From positions 35,320 through 99,319 of the forward strand of contig JAZNCE010000048.1 in the NCBI GenBank assembly GCA_045587385.1: DNA of 64,000 nucleotides. The letters are read 5' to 3'. Source of the DNA: SVQP01 sp045587385. GTDB lineage: Bacteria; Bacillota; Clostridia; Oscillospirales; CAG-272. The translations under genes and the position numbers were made by a program. Below the pieces are notes generated by a model, which had not been told where the DNA came from, ran no database searches, and saw nothing but the letters and a program-made list of their open reading frames with translations. This document shows positions 8,446 to 16,673 of this stretch, one piece after another (the first letter of the stretch is position 1; each line of letters begins with the position of its first letter).

Positions 8446-9744
8446 TTAACTTCCTTTGATCAGCGATATGGTCTTTGCCAGCCACATGGCAACGTCGGCG
8501 CGGGTGATAGCGGCACTTGCCTGCACGCTGCCGTCGGGCGTTTGCAAAATGCCAAGCGAATACAGCGAAACCACGGCGTCCTCGGCAAAGGCGGGCACGG
8601 TATCAGTAAAGCTGACGGGCAGCTTTTGGTTGGCGTAGCCGATCAGATTAGAGAGAATCACCGCTGCTTCGCCGCGCGTGATGATCTCGTTGGGCTTAAA
8701 GTACAGCTCGCCCTTGCTGCCGACGGCGCTCACGTAGCCCTTTTCGTAGGCGGTCTTGACGTAGCCCTTCATGGCATCGGGGATCTCACCGTCATCCGCA
8801 AAGCCCGTATTGGATACGGGTGCACAGGTCATGCCAACCGCATTCATGGCGGTGACGAGAAAATCCACGCGCGACATTTCCCTGTCGGGCTCAAAGCAGT
8901 AAAGGCTGCCCTTCTGCGTACCGCTCATCAGCCCCAGCTCGCTCATGCGCAAAGCGTCGGTCAGGCAGGCTTTGCCGTCAAGGTCGTCAAAATTGCGTCC
9001 CAGCGTGCACGCCTGCACCGTGATGCTGACCTTGCCCGCTGCGCTGTAGTTGCCGTATTGGTCGCGGATCACGTAGGTAAACGCATCCGTGCCCACATAG
9101 TCCTTGCCGGGGCTATAGGTATACGCGCCCGTGGCGGTATCGGTCAGGGTCACGATGCCCTTTTCGGGATAGCTGACGACTTCAAAGGTCAAGGCGTCCC
9201 CCTCGGGGTCGTAGCCGCCCAGCACACCGCAGGCGGGCGTATTGGCATACACCCGCAGGCTGCCTGATTGCGCGGGCACGGCAGCGGTGGTGGGCGAGGC
9301 GTTGACGCTTGTCAGCGTGCACACAATGCAAGTCATTTCGTACGCGCTGCCGTCCACGGTAAAGCAAAAGCTGCTCTGCCCCACGGTCTTGGTAGCAGGC
9401 TCAAAGGTCAAAAGCGAAAGATCCGCTGCGCGCAAGGTCTGCCCCGTGACCACGCCGTCAGATCCCACGTACAAAGCCCCCTCGACGGGATCGGGCAGCT
9501 TGGTAATGGTGACGTAATCGATATAAGACAGATTCATGGCGCGGGCAAAATCCTGCTTACTGAAGGTGTACTCGTTGCCCACCAGGGTTGCCACGCGCAT
9601 GTCGGTCTTTGCAGCAAGCACGTGCAAGGCGGGGCTGAGCGGCGTGGGTTTTTCATCGGCAGCCGATGCACCAAAGGTGCAAAGTGCGCAAAGACAGCCC
9701 AACGTCAAGGCGCACACGATCAGAATTTTCCATACAGGTTTCAT
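8446..9744 (-). CDS. Secreted S-layer-homology protein with cadherin-like domain
   Basis: A 432-residue exported protein. A signal peptide (MKPVWKILIVCALTLGCLCA) ends near AAD. Residues 40-170 form a region with no recognised fold; residues 175-245 look like a tandem cadherin/Ig-like module (GYDPEGDALTFEVV, GAYTYSPGKDYVGTDAFTYVIRDQYGN). Three SLH repeats follow (FDDLDGK..., FADDGEIPDAM..., FTDTVPAFAED...), which would anchor it to pyruvylated secondary cell-wall polymer. Role on the surface is unknown. It faces radA convergently. Confidence 0.85.
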   Translation of the reverse strand: MKPVWKILIVCALTLGCLCALCTFGASAADEKPTPLSPALHVLAAKTDMRVATLVGNEYTFSKQDFARAMNLSYIDYVTITKLPDPVEGALYVGSDGVVTGQTLRAADLSLLTFEPATKTVGQSSFCFTVDGSAYEMTCIVCTLTSVNASPTTAAVPAQSGSLRVYANTPACGVLGGYDPEGDALTFEVVSYPEKGIVTLTDTATGAYTYSPGKDYVGTDAFTYVIRDQYGNYSAAGKVSITVQACTLGRNFDDLDGKACLTDALRMSELGLMSGTQKGSLYCFEPDREMSRVDFLVTAMNAVGMTCAPVSNTGFADDGEIPDAMKGYVKTAYEKGYVSAVGSKGELYFKPNEIITRGEAAVILSNLIGYANQKLPVSFTDTVPAFAEDAVVSLYSLGILQTPDGSVQASAAITRADVAMWLAKTISLIKGS

Positions 9745-9824
9745 ATTTCACGCTCCTATTTCAAGATTTTCGATACAATGTATGCAAAAATCGCGCGCAG
9801 TATGTTTTATTCACACTTTTCACA

Positions 9825-9853
9825 TTGTAATTTTCACAAATCCATGGTATAAT
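9825..9853 (+). promoter_or_regulatory. Extended -10 promoter for the RluA-type gene
   Basis: TTGTAA (9825-9830), 17-bp spacer, TGG plus TATAAT (9848-9853). The start codon is 31 bases downstream of the -10. Confidence 0.65.
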
Positions 9854-9883
9854 AATTGTTATCACGCAGCAAAGGAGATTCGT

Positions 9884-10804
9884 ATGGAATTTATCATTGA
9901 TAAAGAGCACCACGGCAGAACCGTGCTTTCTTACGTGCGCTATACCCTGCGCATCTCCTCGCGCATGCTGACCGTGCTCAAGCAGACCGAGGACGGTATC
10001 ACCGTAAACGGTGCGCACGTGACCGTGCGCTGCGTACTCAATGAGGGCGATCGCCTCTGCCTTGCCATTGACGACACGGCGGAACGCGCCTCACATAACG
10101 TGCCGCCTGCGGACATTCCCATTGAGGTGCTTTACGAGGACGCGCACGTCATTGCCATGAATAAGCCGCCTCACATGCCTACGCACCCCTCGCACAATCA
10201 CCATGACGATACCCTTGCCAATGCACTGGCTTACCGATACGCCAAACAGGGTGTTCCCTTTGTGTTTCGCCCCATGGGTCGCCTTGACCGCAATACCTCG
10301 GGCGTGGTGCTTGCCGCCAAGGACAAGGTTGCCTCGGGCATGCTGACCGCTGCCATCAAAGCGGGTGAGGTGCAAAAGACCTACCTTGCCATAATCACGG
10401 GAGAGCTGCCCGTGGATGGAAAGATCCATACCATTGCATGTGGCATCCGCCGCATGGCAGACAGCGTGATCATGCGCACCACCTGTCCCGATTCCACCGA
10501 TCCCAGCGAGGCGTCAATCACCGATTACGAGGTGCTGGACGCGCGCGACGGGATTTCGCTGGTGCGTGTCAAGCCGCGCACGGGGCGCACGCATCAGATC
10601 CGCGTACACTTCGCGTATATCGGTCACCCCTTGCTTGGTGACGACCTTTACGGCACGCCCGACGCGCGCATCGACCGCCATGCCCTGCATGCGCTCAGCT
10701 TGGAGTTTCCCTTGCCCTTTGCAGAGGGACGCATATGCGTAAGTGCCCCCGTTGCTGCGGATATGCTTGCGCTGATACATCAATATTTTCCGAGGTACTC
10801 ATGA
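9884..10804 (+). CDS. RluA-family pseudouridine synthase
   Basis: A 306-residue enzyme that isomerises uridine to pseudouridine in rRNA or tRNA. An S4-like N-terminal RNA-binding region (SSRMLTVLKQTEDGITVNG) precedes the catalytic domain; the catalytic Asp is in GRLDRNTSG, and VKPRTGRTHQIRVHFAYIGHPLLGD is the conserved RluA C-terminal block. RluD-like by architecture, but the exact target cannot be read. ATG at 9884 follows AAAGGAG; the frame is open further upstream but without a ribosome site. The stop overlaps the next start as ATGA. Confidence 0.9.
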   Translation: MEFIIDKEHHGRTVLSYVRYTLRISSRMLTVLKQTEDGITVNGAHVTVRCVLNEGDRLCLAIDDTAERASHNVPPADIPIEVLYEDAHVIAMNKPPHMPTHPSHNHHDDTLANALAYRYAKQGVPFVFRPMGRLDRNTSGVVLAAKDKVASGMLTAAIKAGEVQKTYLAIITGELPVDGKIHTIACGIRRMADSVIMRTTCPDSTDPSEASITDYEVLDARDGISLVRVKPRTGRTHQIRVHFAYIGHPLLGDDLYGTPDARIDRHALHALSLEFPLPFAEGRICVSAPVAADMLALIHQYFPRYS

Positions 10805-11997
10805 AAAAACGAAACGAACCAATTTTGCCGTCTGTGATCACGGCAAAGGAATACGCAGCCCTTTCGCCGGATGAGCGCGAGGAATGGCGTGCCGTGCATC
10901 CAAGGCACGAGCGACTGCCCAAATGGTGTCTTGTCTGCTACGGCATTGCAGCCCTTGCGCTGCTCATTTATCTGGCGGCACGCATCTTTCCCGCTTTTGC
11001 GGATCTGTTCAATCAGAACGTCAGCGAGATCTTTCGCCGCACGCTTGCCGCGCTGACCGGCTGGATCCCCTTCTCGCTTGGCGAGGCTTTGATTTTGCTC
11101 TTACCCGTCATCTTCGGTCTTGCGGTGTGGTATGCCGCCAAGTACCGCTGTGACACCTGGCGCAGCACCTGGAGCTTTGTGGGCATTCTGGTAGCGGTCA
11201 TTTGCCTGTTGCTTTCCATGTTCGTGTTTACCTTTGCAACCGGCTATCACGGCAGGACGCTTGACCAAAAGCTCGGGCTTGCGCAAAAGGAGGTCAGCGC
11301 AGAAGAGCTGTACCAGACCGCATTGATCCTTGCGGAAAAGGTCAACGAGGAGCACGAGAACATGACCTATGCCGCAAACGGATTTTCGGTCATGCCCTAC
11401 TCACTTCCCGAAATGAACGATAAGCTGCTGGACGCGTACGATACCTTTTGCGCGGAGCACAAATTCATTGACCACTACGATACAAGACTCAAGCCCGTCA
11501 TGCTCAGCGAGCTGATGAACTACACGCACATTACGGGCGTTTACTCCTACTTTACGGGTGAAGCGAACATTGATATTGCCTTCCCCGACTACACCATTCC
11601 TTTCACCGCAGCGCACGAGCTGGCACACCAGAGAGGCATTGCAAGAGAGGATGAAGCCAACATGATAGCGTTTCTTGTATGCATGAAATCGGGCGATCCC
11701 TATATCCGCTACAGCGCATATCTGAATATGTACGAGTACGTTGCCAACGCGCTGTATCAGGCAAATCCCGAGCTTTACACCAAGGCAAGAAGCACGATCC
11801 ATGCTGACGTCAAGAGCGAAATGATCGCTTACTCCAACTTCTTTGCCAAGTATCAAAACAGCACCGCAGGCTCGGTTTCGGGCGCGGTCAACGACACTTT
11901 TCTGAAGTTCCAAGGCACCGAAGGCACTGCCAGCTACGGCATGGTGGTGGATCTGACCGTGGCGTATTACAAGCATTTAGGCTTGGTAACAGAATAA
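10801..11997 (+). CDS. DUF3810-family membrane protein with HExxH motif
   Basis: A 398-residue membrane protein: three hydrophobic segments (about 42-60, 85-110 and 125-150) and then a large extracytoplasmic domain carrying HELAHQRG, a zinc-metalloprotease-type HExxH, followed by EDEAN, a possible third ligand. This matches DUF3810 proteins, whose function is not established; the motif suggests a membrane-tethered metallopeptidase. Translationally coupled to the pseudouridine synthase by an ATGA overlap. A strong terminator follows. Confidence 0.82.
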   Translation: MKKRNEPILPSVITAKEYAALSPDEREEWRAVHPRHERLPKWCLVCYGIAALALLIYLAARIFPAFADLFNQNVSEIFRRTLAALTGWIPFSLGEALILLLPVIFGLAVWYAAKYRCDTWRSTWSFVGILVAVICLLLSMFVFTFATGYHGRTLDQKLGLAQKEVSAEELYQTALILAEKVNEEHENMTYAANGFSVMPYSLPEMNDKLLDAYDTFCAEHKFIDHYDTRLKPVMLSELMNYTHITGVYSYFTGEANIDIAFPDYTIPFTAAHELAHQRGIAREDEANMIAFLVCMKSGDPYIRYSAYLNMYEYVANALYQANPELYTKARSTIHADVKSEMIAYSNFFAKYQNSTAGSVSGAVNDTFLKFQGTEGTASYGMVVDLTVAYYKHLGLVTE

Positions 11998-12005
11998 CGT
12001 AACAA

Positions 12006-12047
12006 ACACTCTCAAGGCTGCATACAGTGGCTTTGAGGGTGTTTTTT
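12006..12047 (+). terminator. Terminator after the DUF3810 gene
   Basis: ACACTCTCAAGGC and GCTTTGAGGGTGT form a stem around an 11-base loop, followed by seven T residues. Confidence 0.85.
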
Positions 12048-12128
12048 TGCTGTGCCGACAGCATGCGTCGGCAGGCGCAATTGCCCCCTTTTCCGGGGCT
12101 TTTTTTGCGCTTGTTTGCACGTGTGTTA

Positions 12129-12457
12129 TGTCGTGGTGCGTCGTAATTTGTCGTAGTACGACATTTATTATGAACATGTAATTTACCATTTATCTTTAAT
12201 TTCGACATATTGTTATGATTTTCGTTATGTTTTTCTTGTGTTACGATATGTATCAAGTGCATTTAGAACAGTTGTTCTTGTGCCTTGGTGCGACATGGTG
12301 TGACAAATACGGATTTCGTACTGGAATTATTTTGTAAAGATTTTGTTAACAATGAGCAGAAACTATTTACTTAATAATTATAATATGTTATAATAAATGC
12401 ACGCTGACACAGGTGACAGAAAGCGACATAAACAACGCTTTTTCGAGCGTGCGACAT
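12129..12457. promoter_or_regulatory. Repeated GTCGT/CGACAT motifs upstream of murA
   Basis: The 507-bp gap before murA holds no gene. GTCGT occurs at 12130, 12140 and 12150, exactly one helical turn apart; the last copy belongs to a perfect 15-bp palindrome TGTCGTAGTACGACA (12149-12163). CGACAT recurs at 12159, 12203, 12291, 12424 and 12452, the last two inside the murA leader. Such phased copies look like binding sites for a regulator, which is unidentified. Two short GC hairpins lie at 12055-12110. Confidence 0.45.
12366..12394 (+). promoter_or_regulatory. Probable sigma-A promoter for murA
   Basis: TTTACT (12366-12371), 17-bp spacer, TATAAT (12389-12394). The -35 is weak. The leader to the start codon would be about 105 nt. 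Confidence 0.55.
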
Positions 12458-12504
12458 TGGCAAGGCACACCCAAATTTATCAAGGCAATTTTGGAGATTT
12501 TACT

Positions 12505-13764
12505 ATGGAAAAGATCATTATCAACGGCGGACTTCCCCTGAATGGCGACGTGTATATTGACGGCATGAAAAATGCTGCCCTGCCTATCATTGCCGCTACC
12601 TTGCTTTGCCGGGACACCTGTATCATCGAGAACGTGCCTGCCGTCAGCGACATCGCTATGCTGCTTGACATCATCAAGGGCATGGGTGCCCGGGTGGAGT
12701 ATCTTGACAAAACCGTCGTCAGCATCAACGCTGCAAACGTGCAGCCCGGCAGCTCCCCTTACGATCTCGTTTGCAAGATCAGAGGCTCGGCATACATCAT
12801 CGGTGCAGAGATCGGCAGATTCGGCACGGCACACGTCGGCTATCCCGGCGGCTGCGATTTCGGTGTTCGTCCGCTTGATTTGCACCTGATGGGCTTTGAG
12901 GCACTGGGTGCAAAAATCTCCGTTGAGCAGGGTTATATCAACGCCGTCTCCCCCATGGGGCTGCACGGCAACTCCATTTATTTCCGCCTCCCTTCCGTTG
13001 GCGCAACCGTCAACTGCATTCTTGCCTCCGTTTTTGCCGAGGGCGTGACCACCATCGAGGGTGCCGCTCAAGAGCCCCACATCGTTGACATGGTCAACTT
13101 CCTGAACAACTGCGGCGCAGACATTACCGGCGCAGGCACCTCCAGCATAAAGGTGCGTGGCGTGAAGCAACTCAAGGGTTGCCGCCACACCATCGTCCCC
13201 GACATGATCGAGGCAGGCACTTACATGGCTGCCGCTGCTATGACAGGCGGCTGCGTATGCGTGCATAACGTCATCCCCAAGCATATGGAATCGGTCTGCT
13301 CCGTTCTCGCAAGAATGGGCGTTAAGCTGGATATCGGCACCGACACCATCACAGTACACAGCGACGGTAAGCTGATTGCGACCGACGTTGTAACCCAGCC
13401 CTACCCCGGCTTCCCTACCGATATGCATCCCCAGATCAGCGCGCTGATGTGCGTTGCAGACGGCGTTTCCCGCATGAGCGAAATGGTATGGGATAACCGC
13501 TTCAGATACATCAACGAGTTCCAGAAGATGGGCCCGATGATCTCCGTTGCAGACAGAACCGCATCCTTTACCGGCAACCAAAAGCTTTCCGGCGCGCCCG
13601 TGGTCTCCACCGACCTGCGCGCAGGTGCGGCACTCATTATTCTTGCCCTTCGTGCACAAGGCACCTCGCAGATCTCCAAGATCTCGCTGATCGAGCGCGG
13701 CTACGACAACATCGTCGGCAAGCTGGCAGCCTTGGGAGCGGACATCAAGAGAGTGGACGAATAA
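12505..13764 (+). CDS. murA: UDP-N-acetylglucosamine 1-carboxyvinyltransferase
   Basis: A 419-residue EPSP-synthase-fold enzyme that transfers enolpyruvate from PEP to UDP-GlcNAc, the first committed step of peptidoglycan synthesis. The fosfomycin-target Cys is present in YPGGCDFGVRPLDLH, and N-terminal GMKNAALPIIAATLL (substrate Lys-Asn) is conserved. The ATG at 12505 has TTGGAG eight bases upstream and begins MEKIIINGG as in homologues; the frame is open upstream but unlike the family. Clostridia often carry two paralogues (MurAA and MurAB); which one this is cannot be settled here. Confidence 0.95.
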   Translation: MEKIIINGGLPLNGDVYIDGMKNAALPIIAATLLCRDTCIIENVPAVSDIAMLLDIIKGMGARVEYLDKTVVSINAANVQPGSSPYDLVCKIRGSAYIIGAEIGRFGTAHVGYPGGCDFGVRPLDLHLMGFEALGAKISVEQGYINAVSPMGLHGNSIYFRLPSVGATVNCILASVFAEGVTTIEGAAQEPHIVDMVNFLNNCGADITGAGTSSIKVRGVKQLKGCRHTIVPDMIEAGTYMAAAAMTGGCVCVHNVIPKHMESVCSVLARMGVKLDIGTDTITVHSDGKLIATDVVTQPYPGFPTDMHPQISALMCVADGVSRMSEMVWDNRFRYINEFQKMGPMISVADRTASFTGNQKLSGAPVVSTDLRAGAALIILALRAQGTSQISKISLIERGYDNIVGKLAALGADIKRVDE

Positions 13765-13820
13765 TTCACACAAACAAAACACGCCTCCCCTTGGCGCACC
13801 TGCTCTATCGCAGGTGCGCC

Positions 13821-13996
13821 AGTTATATTCGCCTCCGGCGAGTGATATGCACAAGTGCGTGATATTGCCTATGGCAGTGATATACGCTTCGCGCGTTGGG
13901 TTTTCGGGCGAATATAATATCACTGCGACCATCGGGAGCAATATCACTACGAGTGAAACGAGTAATATCACGCCGAGCAAATGCGAAGCATATCAC
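13821..13996. repeat. Multi-hairpin intergenic array A (AGTGATAT spacers)
   Basis: Left half: short hairpins CGCC/GGCG, GCAC/GTGC, GCC/GGC and CGC/GCG separated by AGTGATAT or close variants. Right half: the spacer occurs in reverse complement, (A)ATATCACT, four times, between less perfect stems. The arms TTATATTCGCC (13823) and GGCGAATATAA (13907) can also pair. The same architecture is repeated at 43027-43193. It fills most of the gap between murA and the accessory island; no gene is seen in 13765-14231. Confidence 0.8.
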
Positions 13997-14104
13997 TTTT
14001 GTTCGTATTTGTGTCCACAAATGCAGTGCTTGCCAAGAAAAAAAGGATAGGGAACGCAAAGCGTGATGTTCTTATCGGAGAAATCACAAAAAACCGAATA
14101 GGAC

Positions 14105-14148
14105 AAGAAAACTCCATCATGGACAAAAGTCTGTGATGGAGTTTTCTT
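14105..14148 (-). terminator. Terminator at the 3' end of the accessory operon
   Basis: AAGAAAACTCCATCA and TGATGGAGTTTTCTT form a long near-perfect stem with A and T flanks, able to act in both directions. It lies about 85 bp beyond the last minus-strand gene. Confidence 0.7.
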
Positions 14149-14231
14149 GTTGCTTACCCTCCAAAACTTGCGTCGGAGGAAGCAAAGAATATACTTGGTG
14201 AAAAAAGCATAGTGAGATTAGCGACTTTTTG

Positions 14232-14963
14232 TCATTTGATTACAAGTTCTATGGATATAAGAGTCAACTTACCATCATCAGTAAAGTTGAAAACACTTAT
14301 ACAATCAGCAAAATGATTTGCGTGCCAACCCATACTGGCGTATTGTTCTAATAATATTTCCTCCACTCCGTCATTATTGATGTCAACTACCTCCACGGTT
14401 TTGAAACTATCAATCATGAAATTAGGAGATCCTTTGGGCGAACCATCTGCATTAAACAGATACGAAAACAGATAAGTATCCTCCTGCACGACATACTCTT
14501 TCTCATATCCGGTTTCTTGGTGCCTGAATATGATCGCGCCGTCTCTAACCGTTACTTCAATATCCATGTTCTTATGGGCGGATAAGTATTCTGCAGAATC
14601 GAATACTACTTTGTCGTATTTATTATCTGCATCGGATTTCCCATAGATGACGGTGTGATATTGTCCCTGCCCTCCGAAAATGTCCAGTAAAGATTGTTGG
14701 CATAAGTAATCCGGTGTTCCATCCCCATCGCTATCTAATAAAGAAAATTCTTTATAAAGCGGAGATTGGGTGTGAAATAATTGATTATTGTCTTCCGTTT
14801 TGGATGGAACGTTACTTTCCATTTCTACATTTTCCTCATGCTCGCCTGAACACGCACTAAAAGAATATACACAGACAAATACCGCGAGTAGTATGGTCAG
14901 GACTCTTTTTACCCTTTTCATTGAAAAAATATTGATAGACATATTATCATCGCTCGTATTCAT
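14232..14963 (-). CDS. Lipoprotein with two calcium-loop-like motifs
   Basis: A predicted lipoprotein: basic MKRVKRVLTILL, hydrophobic stretch and lipobox YSFSAC. Two Asp-rich loops, DSDGDGTPDY and DINNDGVEE, resemble dockerin/EF-hand or FG-GAP calcium loops. No family recognised. The start is uncertain: ATGs at 14963, 14942 and 14921 are in frame; 14921 gives the best signal peptide, while 14963 overlaps the preceding Cys-rich gene. It is the last gene of the minus-strand island operon, so it may be co-expressed with the kinase/JAMM genes. Confidence 0.6.
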   Translation of the reverse strand: MNTSDDNMSINIFSMKRVKRVLTILLAVFVCVYSFSACSGEHEENVEMESNVPSKTEDNNQLFHTQSPLYKEFSLLDSDGDGTPDYLCQQSLLDIFGGQGQYHTVIYGKSDADNKYDKVVFDSAEYLSAHKNMDIEVTVRDGAIIFRHQETGYEKEYVVQEDTYLFSYLFNADGSPKGSPNFMIDSFKTVEVVDINNDGVEEILLEQYASMGWHANHFADCISVFNFTDDGKLTLISIELVIK

Positions 14964-15168
14964 ACCACCAACAGCCTACCCGTTCACTCGGATAGACCCA
15001 AGCATTGATGTGGGAATTACCACACGCAATTTGTCCATATTTATTCTTGTTTTGGTGTTCTGCGTACCGGCAATCACTACAATTATTGCTACTGCAAAAG
15101 CTTCCGCAAGGAATCTTTATCTTATTCTGAGAAGTCTTGTTGTTCTGGTTAATCTGATTGTTTTTCAT
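14947..15168 (-). CDS. Small Cys-rich protein
   Basis: A 73-residue protein with an Asn/Lys/Gln-rich N-terminus and six cysteines (PCGSFC, NCSDC, IACG, VGCWW), probably binding zinc or disulphide-bonded; no signal peptide. AAAGGAG stands nine bases before the ATG, which supports it as real despite its size. It lies between the JAMM gene and the lipoprotein in the same orientation. Function unknown. Confidence 0.65.
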   Translation of the reverse strand: MKNNQINQNNKTSQNKIKIPCGSFCSSNNCSDCRYAEHQNKNKYGQIACGNSHINAWVYPSERVGCWWYEYER

Positions 15169-15206
15169 AATAAAAATCTCCTTTAAATAAATTTTTTGGT
15201 TGTCAG

Positions 15207-15629
15207 TTAAATAATGTTTATCGGTTCATCAAAAATGATCACTCTATTCAGCATTCTCTCAGCTTTGTACCCGTATAGCTTGTTTTCGGAAATAACGTAT
15301 ACGGGAAAATAGAGGTGGTCGATGTCAGGTGGCATAGCCATCATAATATACTCAATGTATGCCTTATCCGCGGAAGATAATGTACATTGATTGTTCAAAT
15401 GGCTGTGTACTATACCTGCAAAACGCCATCGTTGCCAGCGCTCAATAACTTCATTTAAATACTCCACGTTTGGGGTATACATATACCGATTGATGTCTTC
15501 GATTCGATCAAAAACCACTTCGCAGATGTCGTCCGCGCGGTCTGCTCCGAGCACGGCTCCGATTTCGTGATCACAAGCCCCTTGGGATGTGTCAGCAATA
15601 AGATCGTAAATTTCCTTGTATATCGTCAT
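15207..15629 (-). CDS. JAMM/MPN-type metalloprotease
   Basis: A 140-residue protein with a complete JAMM zinc site: Glu22 in HEIGAVLG, His75 and His77 in IVHSHLN, then Ser85 and Asp88 (H-x-H-x7-S-x2-D). JAMM enzymes cleave isopeptide bonds to ubiquitin-like proteins or act on small-molecule peptides; a free-standing domain of this size fits the prokaryotic JAB group. AAGGAG lies before the ATG and overlaps the end of the kinase gene, so it belongs to the same operon. No ubiquitin-like protein or E1/E2 gene is seen nearby, so its substrate is unknown. Confidence 0.78.
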   Translation of the reverse strand: MTIYKEIYDLIADTSQGACDHEIGAVLGADRADDICEVVFDRIEDINRYMYTPNVEYLNEVIERWQRWRFAGIVHSHLNNQCTLSSADKAYIEYIMMAMPPDIDHLYFPVYVISENKLYGYKAERMLNRVIIFDEPINII

Positions 15630-15639
15630 GGGTTTCTCC

Positions 15640-16659
15640 TTAAGATTTTTTGTGCTGAGCTTTGAAGAAAGCTTCTTTGCGTTTGTTCGATTTACAATAT
15701 GGGCAGGAGTAGAGACCTTTCTTATATTTGTGTAGTGGATTTTTCTTGCACGTATTTGTTATCTCTTTTTCATAGGCAGATAGTGCATTGAAATACCATT
15801 CAATCGGAACATTTTCGCCATTGAAAGTCTTTTGAAATAAATTTTGCAGTCGATAGGTCAGGCATTTATATGGCAAACTGTAAATCGGGGGTTGATATCC
15901 TGCCGGACATTGTCCCTGTACATAAGGAAACTGGTAATTGCACATCAGCTCTGTGGGCTGTGGAACATTTTCGGTTGTGTTTCCTTTAGCAACTCCGACA
16001 GCGAAAGGATGGGCATCTATGATCAGTTGGAAGAGCATTAACGCTAAGGCAAAAATATCACTCTCCATTGAGAAAGTCGGCAAGGGCGCAGTTTTAAGCG
16101 TTTCTCCCTTGGGAATCGAGTTAGCAACGATTGAATACTCAGGAATACATACGTCACAACGGAAAACCTTGCCGCTCTTTTGATCTGATATATGCCATGA
16201 ATCAACATCAATGAGTCGAACAAAGCCTGTGACGGGATCGATTAAAACGTTGAATGGATTAAGGTCACCAATCACAATACCAGCCTCTTTGTGAATCGAG
16301 TACAGCAGTGCAGTCATGTTCTTTGCGATTGTACAGCGTTTTTCCATGTCAAGTGATTCGTCATCCCAGATCTCATTCAGCGGAACACCATTGACTCTTC
16401 GCATTACGAATCCCACGCACTTCCCGTTTCGATACAATATGTCTTTCGGATAAGCAATCTGGTCTTCGAGATTTGCCGGAACGCCCAATCTCAACATCGT
16501 TCTCAACTTTTCTTCTCGATATGAATTACAAAGCTCAGGCTTGTAAAGCTTAGCTATAGCACCGCTGTAATTTACCACTTCAAAGATAGTAGCTTCACCG
16601 CCTCGTCCGCATTGTTTGCCAAGGATATAGCGACTTCCGAGCAAAGATTGATATTCCAT
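15640..16659 (-). CDS. TerY-P (YegI-like) protein kinase with C-terminal zinc ribbon
   Basis: A 339-residue kinase-fold protein. Glycine loop GRGGEATIF (18-26), Lys37 in AIAKLY, catalytic Asp132 and Asn137 in GDLNPFNVL (no HRD histidine), metal Asp151 in LIDVDSW replacing DFG. These variants are typical of YegI/TerY-P kinases. The C-terminus has a zinc-ribbon-like C-x4-H...CPYC cluster (about residues 300-325). It presumably phosphorylates a partner opposed by the adjacent PP2C. The start at 16659 follows AAAGGAGG; it begins 14 bases after the transglutaminase-like gene. Confidence 0.85.
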   Translation of the reverse strand: MEYQSLLGSRYILGKQCGRGGEATIFEVVNYSGAIAKLYKPELCNSYREEKLRTMLRLGVPANLEDQIAYPKDILYRNGKCVGFVMRRVNGVPLNEIWDDESLDMEKRCTIAKNMTALLYSIHKEAGIVIGDLNPFNVLIDPVTGFVRLIDVDSWHISDQKSGKVFRCDVCIPEYSIVANSIPKGETLKTAPLPTFSMESDIFALALMLFQLIIDAHPFAVGVAKGNTTENVPQPTELMCNYQFPYVQGQCPAGYQPPIYSLPYKCLTYRLQNLFQKTFNGENVPIEWYFNALSAYEKEITNTCKKNPLHKYKKGLYSCPYCKSNKRKEAFFKAQHKKS

Positions 16660-16673
16660 ACAATCCTCCTTTC

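Noticed and set aside
12388..13980. Long open frame antisense to murA
   Set aside because: It mirrors murA codons, with composition rich in His, Asp and Ala, no ribosome site and no recognisable domain.
13821..13996. Resemblance of the hairpin arrays to a CRISPR array
   Set aside because: The constant segments are only 7-9 bp, the intervening segments are self-complementary hairpins of varying length, orientation flips halfway, and no cas genes are near.
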